DNA of 64,000 nucleotides from contig NC_088308.1 of NCBI RefSeq assembly GCF_910592395.1, positions 13,905,001-13,969,000 on the forward strand. Reading direction: 5' to 3'. This document shows, piece after piece, positions 58,700-64,000 of this stretch (position 1 is its first letter; every line of letters begins with the position of its first letter). The DNA comes from Lineus longissimus. Lineage: Eukaryota > Nemertea > Pilidiophora > Heteronemertea > Lineidae. Made by a program: the position numbers and the translations under genes. Below the pieces are notes generated by a model. It saw nothing but the letters and a program-made list of their open reading frames with translations. It was not told the origin of the DNA and did not search any database.

Positions 58700-61260
58700 T
58701 GAAAGGCAATTTTTAAGATGTCACCCCAGATGCATAGTCAGGCAGTCAGTCAAGTATATCGGCACTCAATACAAACCACATTTTGCATTCAAGTATCTTG
58801 AGTGTATATCATCTGAACACAATCACTAAAATGGGGCTGTTGTACAGATCTGAAGGTGACCTGTACATTTTAACCCAACATGGCAGTCAATTCCACAATC
58901 TAAAACGCAATTCATGTATCATGGTTATTTGCATACCTCATGGAGCCCCATATCATATAATTTCACGTCGCTGCACTTTGTACAAACTCGTATGCTTCAA
59001 ATAGGTCAAACCTTTAACGCTGAGGGTCGCCCAAAACGTTATGGCCAACTGACCAGGCAGCAATTGTAGCACATCTCTACATTTTATCTCGATGAGGTAA
59101 ATAACTCAGTATTTTAACGTTATATAATGTAGTCCTGCTAAAAGCCATGATATGACCAGTCTTGACATAGAAAGGACATTATGTCTCATCTTGGCGTCGC
59201 AATGACAACACATGGGAGGGTGACATGATGTTTTTTGTCCCGGCTCGAATTGTGACGTCAGAGGGTGACATGACGAACTAAAGTACTACCGGGTACTTAA
59301 GATTTTTTGTGTGAGGGACTATAATTCCTTCTACATCGCCGTGGAATTGTGTTACTGCGCGGTCCGAGGACCAACTGTGTTAAAGTTGAGTATCAATAGG
59401 CTCATTGTGCACGTTTTTGTAGGACCAGCCAACAGAGGGTTAAATTGTGCCATATTTCAAGTTGTCCATTTCTTTGTGGGCAAGGGAGTTAAAAATTGAA
59501 GGGTTAAAGTGATGTTTTTTTATTTGGCATTTGTCCTCCAATAGACATGTGTTGTGAGAACTATTGATGTGTGATTGTGATTCTTTGCGCATGATTCAAA
59601 TTCATTGGACGCTGAATGTGACAATCTATTAATTCTCAATTCCGCAAAATTGACTCTGCTAGACGGACACTGGACAAATCTAGGCATTTGTTGCCATGAA
59701 CTGATAATATGCATGTATACAGAGACTTTAGTGCTTCATTGGATAGAGAGAAGTTAATTTTGTGTTTCGACTATTTTGTAGGACAACAACCTTTGGAAAT
59801 AGTTTGGTCCTTTTCAAGCGTCTTTTTGGTACAAGCTAAGTTTCTTGGGGGAATTTTAAAGCAAAATTCTGGTTAGTGTGGTTGCTTTAGAATATGAGGC
59901 TTGGTTGACTTGTTTGTGACTTCCAAAGGTGTCGTTGTCCTGAAATGGTTGAGACTTGTGTTTTGCTCTAATGGGGACTAACTTTTTGAAGACATACTAG
60001 TACTGCGCACTCTCAAAGATAGTGAACTTATTGTTTGATTGGATTAGTTTTTTATAGGGTTTGTTCTTAATGCCTAATGCATGACAGTATTTTGAATACT
60101 CAGGTTCTGAGTTTTTGATTCCAGTTTAAATTGTTACAGTGTATGTGAGTATATAAACTTGAGTATTTGTTGGAATTGGTTTTGGAATGGGATAGTAGAT
60201 TAAAAGGGTTCCGTTAAAATCCTAGGTATTAACGGGGAAGGGAGAATGTTTACGAGGTATAAAAGTGTCTTCGGCAGTGCACGGCCGAGGTGGAATGTGA
60301 CAAATGTTGGTGGTGTTGGTGGACAAATAAAGACGAAAGAGTTTAGTTTGAATTCGAGTTTTGTTAAGTAAAATCGCCAATAAAACGGTAACAACGAAAG
60401 AAGAATGGAAATAAGATCATCCTTCAAAACAGTTGTTTCTATCTAATGCTGATCATGCCACTTATGTATGATGCCCACCATTCATTACATCACAGAACAC
60501 CTGCGACGTATACTAGTAGTCAGCTAGGCCTACCTTGTATTCAATTTTCCTGTGTGTGTTTCGTATGTTTAGATAGGTTCTTTGAATCCGATAAGTGCTT
60601 AGGCTTGTCTCTTCAAATGACTTCAACCATGCCTTTGCTTCCTTTTCTGTTGACATGCTATCACCTTTTAGGTCAGAAATAGCCAAAAAAGTTCGACCAC
60701 CATGGTGGCTAAATTAGCCTTATGCATACTTGTGTTTCCCCATGCAGTATTACTTAACTTGTATAACCGGCAAGATTACGACGGCATATCGCTTTGGCCA
60801 TCGCTGGGTTTTCGCCAAGATAACAGCAGTCACTGCACAACTATTTCAATCTTGTTGTTAAGCTTTCGCTGCAATATCACAACGATGTCACACTTCATCG
60901 CAAAAAACACGTCAATGCTAGGAAGAAAATACCTCAAGATTCAGCTGATAAACCCCGTTGAATATTGTCTACTCTTGAGAAGGAGGGGGGTGGGGTACAC
61001 GATATGCATTGATACTTGCATTAGTTCACATGCAAAATGAGACCTGAGAATTTGAAGTGAATTGTTTCTTCAAACCTTCTGATGTTCATGTGTACGTACA
61101 GACAGGAGTCAGAACTCAGGATAGTCTGAATTTCCCAAACGTTAATATCTTTTATAAAAGTAAGAAAATGAAACAGCCAGGGGCAATTGTGCTCACCGTA
61201 AGTATATTTAGTAGACAATTAATTCATGCTAGTTACAGAAAGTGCTACAGTATGTAACCA
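58700..61260. other. No gene recognised
   Basis: Chance frames only. A 112-codon plus-strand frame at 60702 starts in a good ATG context but has no recognisable features. Confidence 0.35.
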
Positions 61261-61261
61261 A

Positions 61262-61845
61262 ATGGAAGTTTTATGAGGTAAAATCAAAACCATGTGCAAC
61301 TAATACTGTATGTATGGTGGTTAGCTGCTCCCATGTTCATCAGACTGGTGGCAATTGGGCAAGTAGTTAAAAAGCAAATATCTCAATTTTTAAAGCTTTC
61401 AGATTTGGCCCCCAAGCTGGCCAAGTTGAGAATCAGATTGGACTAGAATGTGTTGTCTGAGGTTACTTGAACTATACGGCCATGTACACCCAGTTTCAGG
61501 TTCATAGCTACAGTCGTTAAGAAACGAGCCAAAGTAACACTCTAACAGCCAATTTTTGCTGTGTGACCTATGTGACCTTGAGAAGAAGGTCAAATCCAGA
61601 AATCATAAGACAAGCAATGCATCCTTGCAAGGGGTCCCTGCCATATAAAAATCTTATCGACAATATGTCACTTAAAAGAGAAACATTGCACTTCCTATTT
61701 TTTCAGTTTTGGCCCCCTGGTGGCCAAGTCAATACTTAGATCAAGCCAAAACTCGGTGTCGAAGGTTATCTGATGTAGGGGGTTATACATACCAAGTTTC
61801 AAGTTCATAGCTTTGGCGGTTGAGAAACGTGCCATAGACTGGAGT
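61262..61845 (+). repeat. AGGTCA-bearing dispersed repeat, truncated at right
   Basis: Shares 'ttggccccctggtggccaa', 'aagaaacg.gcca' and a perfect TGACCTATGTGACCT (61564-61578) with 19019-20011. It stops at 'aacgtgccatag' without the gacggacgac tract and abuts the SWIM-protein exon. Confidence 0.7.
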
Positions 61846-63005
61846 CCTACTTTGAAAGGCGCCTTCTGGACATATGCAACAATCGACTAGACCGTGCCAG
61901 TTATTCGCGATTCCTTCCACACACAGCAACAGGGAAGAAGATTGATGAAGATCGCATTGTCCAAACCAGTGAGATGACATTCACTGTCCCAAGTGAGACT
62001 GACAGCAATGCAACGTCCAAAAGCAATAGAACATCCGAACACAGTTTGTTCTTGATCCATGTACATTATGTATTTTTGCCGTTTCAGGACGTCCATGCAA
62101 GCACCAGTTCCTTGTCGTGAAAAATTATGGTCTCTCCTCCTGGAATTTCATCCCAGTTCATGACTCATCAATGAGAAGATTGATATATCAGGTGGCAACT
62201 CGCAGCAGTATACCCCCAACTGAAGAATGGTTTCAATCACTGCGCAGACCATTGGTTGAAGTCCTGCCTCAGGTCAACAACACCATTGAAGAAGCTGTTG
62301 AAGTCGACCAGAGTGCTCAAGTGGACATCGTGGAGGAAATGGTTCCAGTCAGACTGGACCATGGTGATGATGCCATGGAATCTGAGGGTCAACCACCTGC
62401 AGATATGGAACACAAAGGTTTTGACTCATCCTCAATGGCATCTCTTACTCTGCAGCGTACACTTCAGAACAGGTTTGACATGAGAGGCCTCAATAGACCA
62501 CATCCGTCTACTACAAACTCGGATCAAGGCCTGCCAGCAGGAAGCACATTGTTGAATGACCTGAAGGGTGTGTTCTCTGACTTTGAAGAACGCTTCAGAG
62601 CAAACCCAGAGTACTTTGAAAAACCATTGAGAACCTTTGTAAGACAAGCTGAATCGTTAACCACCAACTCGGCTCTTGTGTCAGCTCTTGTTTGCTTTGG
62701 CAAGTATTCAGGTGCTGGCACTGCCATGGGCAAACGTAAGGTGAAGGGCATGGTAAGTTGCAAAACTATTGGTGTCCAACCCACCGCCTTGCGAGAAGGA
62801 AAGTTATGGGTGGCACTAAACACCGCCTAGGGAGTGGTAGGCCCTGTAAACTTGATGGTAAAGAAAATGTGAAGCCTAAAAAAAGGAAACAGGTTGTCGC
62901 GCCGCTGTCTTCCCAAGTGCTTCCTAGGCGCAAAGCTCCGCATAATTTAGTCAGGTGTGTTCAAAATAATGAAGCACTGGGGAAGACCCATTCAGCTAAG
63001 CTGTA
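61846..63005 (+). pseudogene. SWIM-domain protein, C-terminal part, frameshifted
   Basis: Stretch 1 (about 61846-61995) reads ESYFERRLLDICNNRLDRAS, then YSRFLPHT and VQTSEMTFTVPSE. Stretch 2 starts after acceptor 'ttgccgtttcag' near 62086 with RPCKHQFLVVKNYG, the C-x-H half of a SWIM zinc finger. It continues to SALVCFGKYSGAGTAMGKRK and IGVQPTAL. At about 62790 the frame must shift to go on with RRKVMGGTKHRLGSGRP, KLDGKENVKPKKRKQ and RRKAPHNLVRCVQNNEALGK to the stop at 63005. This layout matches repeat-associated SWIM proteins of marine invertebrates as I recall them; the SWIM finger binds zinc and probably nucleic acid. The first CxC half of the finger was not found between the two stretches. 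The frameshift and the missing half suggest a decayed copy. Confidence 0.65.
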
Positions 63006-63630
63006 ATTCTGCTAGTAATTCTGCTACAGGTTTTCTGCGTCTTCATCTGTTAATGGCAGTATGAGTACCTTGTTCACAAATGGGTTTACTTTGTATTTTT
63101 GTAACAATTCTGGTTTTATTTTACATGTAACCTATCTCGGGGCTGCTCAGGATAACAGCAAATACAATGGCAGTCTGTTAAGTAATAAAAATTACAATTG
63201 ATTACCAATTAGTCAGTGTTATGTTTGATTCACACATTTGATTTCAGTGAATGCTTAGTAAAAAGGTCACTGTTGCTCCTCTTATTGTTGAGGTTTCACT
63301 TCAAGAGAGTTGCTGATGATTTAGGCAACAACCCACAACAGCTGTGGTCTTGTTAGCAAAGCTTGGTCTTGTTCACGAGGTTGGCCTCAGACTTTGTTTA
63401 AGTCACAGTCCATTGAAATCTGCCCATCCCATCCCTTAGTAGAATTGCCCTTAGTCGATCAAAACAAATGCACGTGTCTGAGGCTATTTATGTCACCGCG
63501 AAACGCCGAAAACTGCCGAGGGCAATTCCCGAAGAAATGACATCATCGATTCGGTCAGAGGATAAAATTAGAACATAAACAAAGCGCTGATTGGTCGAAG
63601 GAAAAAGCACGTGTGGAAAATAGCGTGCAA
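63006..63630. other. No gene recognised
   Basis: Spacer between the SWIM remnant and the right-edge recombinase. No element ends identified. Confidence 0.35.
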
Positions 63631-63639
63631 AAAAAAATT

Positions 63640-64000
63640 TCGCGTCCGGGCTTGCTAAGTCCAATAAAACATTGGATGTAAGGTTGCCCATTACTGTCCC
63701 CATTCTCTCTAAACTCCTTCACGTCACTGGCCTGGTCGTCATGGATCATTTCGACAGGAAATTGGTCAGGGCTATGTTCTCACTTGCGTTTTTCGCCTTT
63801 CTAAGGATTGGCGAGATTACCACGCGTTCCGCTAGGTTGACTTCACTTTTAGAACGTTCGAACCTTCAAGTAGATTTGGCTAGTCCATCAGCCGGTATGT
63901 CCGTTGTATTTAGAAAATACAAGCACAGCAAAGGCAGCCGGCTGGTTGTCATTCAGATCTCGCCCCAAGACCAAAAGTTGCTCTGCCCAGTGGTCAGCAT
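63640..64000 (+). CDS. Tyrosine recombinase, N-terminal part of the catalytic domain, cut by window end
   Basis: The frame is open from about 63640 to the end and reads GLAKSNKTLDVRLPITVPIL, then SKLLHVTGLVVMDHFDRKLV, RAMFSLAFFAFLRIGEITTR and KYKHSKGSRLVVIQISPQDQ, with CPVVS last. 'RLPIT', 'LAFFAFLRIGE' (first catalytic Arg) and 'KHSKG...CPV' are marks of eukaryotic xerD-like recombinases found in DIRS/Crypton-type elements. The Arg II, His and Tyr boxes would lie beyond 64000. It differs from the minus-strand recombinase gene in this window. A phase-setting acceptor was not identified, so the true start is upstream or at a nearby exon edge. Confidence 0.75.

Noticed and set aside
60702-61040. 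112-codon plus-strand frame with a good ATG context and hydrophobic start
   Set aside because: Composition resembles surrounding non-coding DNA and no motif or splice support was seen.
63541-63660. Another copy of the 845-bp MITE end (aaaaaaatttcgc)
   Set aside because: Only about a dozen bases match, the inner end sequence differs and no partner end was seen.

Overview
This window comes from an animal nuclear genome. Genes are split by GT-AG introns, there is no operon structure, and most of the length is interspersed or tandem repeats. The mix of protein families (a PB1/SAMD3-like protein, SWIM proteins, intron-bearing tyrosine recombinases, pogo, BEL/Pao and non-LTR elements) and the many aggccta and acatgta words suggest a marine invertebrate, perhaps an echinoderm or hemichordate. 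That placement is inference. No RNA gene other than tRNA-derived SINEs, no CRISPR array and no housekeeping gene was recognised.

Layout. 1-5.1 kb: a dispersed repeat, a decayed BEL/Pao LTR element on the minus strand, and a small two-exon gene of unknown function. 5.9-8.5 kb: direct repeats around an exact 81-bp tandem array, and MITE-like repeats. 9.0-15.9 kb: a transposase-like gene with one in-frame TGA, followed on the same strand by a four-exon gene for a 414-aa PB1-domain protein. One of its introns holds a 145-bp tandem array. 16.6-20.9 kb: a ~160-bp tandem array split by a 5'-truncated non-LTR retrotransposon, itself split by another repeat. 21.35-23.4 kb: a pogo-like DNA transposon with intact ends and a broken transposase. 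26.3-27.9 kb: a 1.6-kb DNA transposon with 9-bp target-site duplications. Its core recurs at 36.8-38.2 kb, split there by an 845-bp MITE. 28-44 kb: no convincing host gene, but many repeats and three MITEs with recognisable ends.

44.6-52.3 kb, minus strand, possibly extending to 58.7 kb: the main gene. Ten exons join in frame into one protein with zinc-finger motifs, a tyrosine-recombinase core (R, R, H and Y motifs on separate exons), three small symmetric phase-1 exons and a SANT-like C-terminal region. One TGA interrupts it. Fragments of its exons lie nearby: exon 7 is copied 1.6 kb downstream and the start of exon 8 lies inverted in an intron. 54.8-58.2 kb: exon-like repeats, a 331-bp tandem duplication, a MITE and diverged duplicates. 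61.8-63.0 kb: a frameshifted SWIM-domain protein. 63.6-64.0 kb: the start of a second, different tyrosine recombinase, cut by the window end.

Themes: selfish elements dominate and are nested; several coding frames are broken by a single TGA; and one repeat family carries nuclear-receptor-like AGGTCA direct repeats to several places. All exon models rest on splice consensus, phase agreement and family resemblance recalled without a database search.
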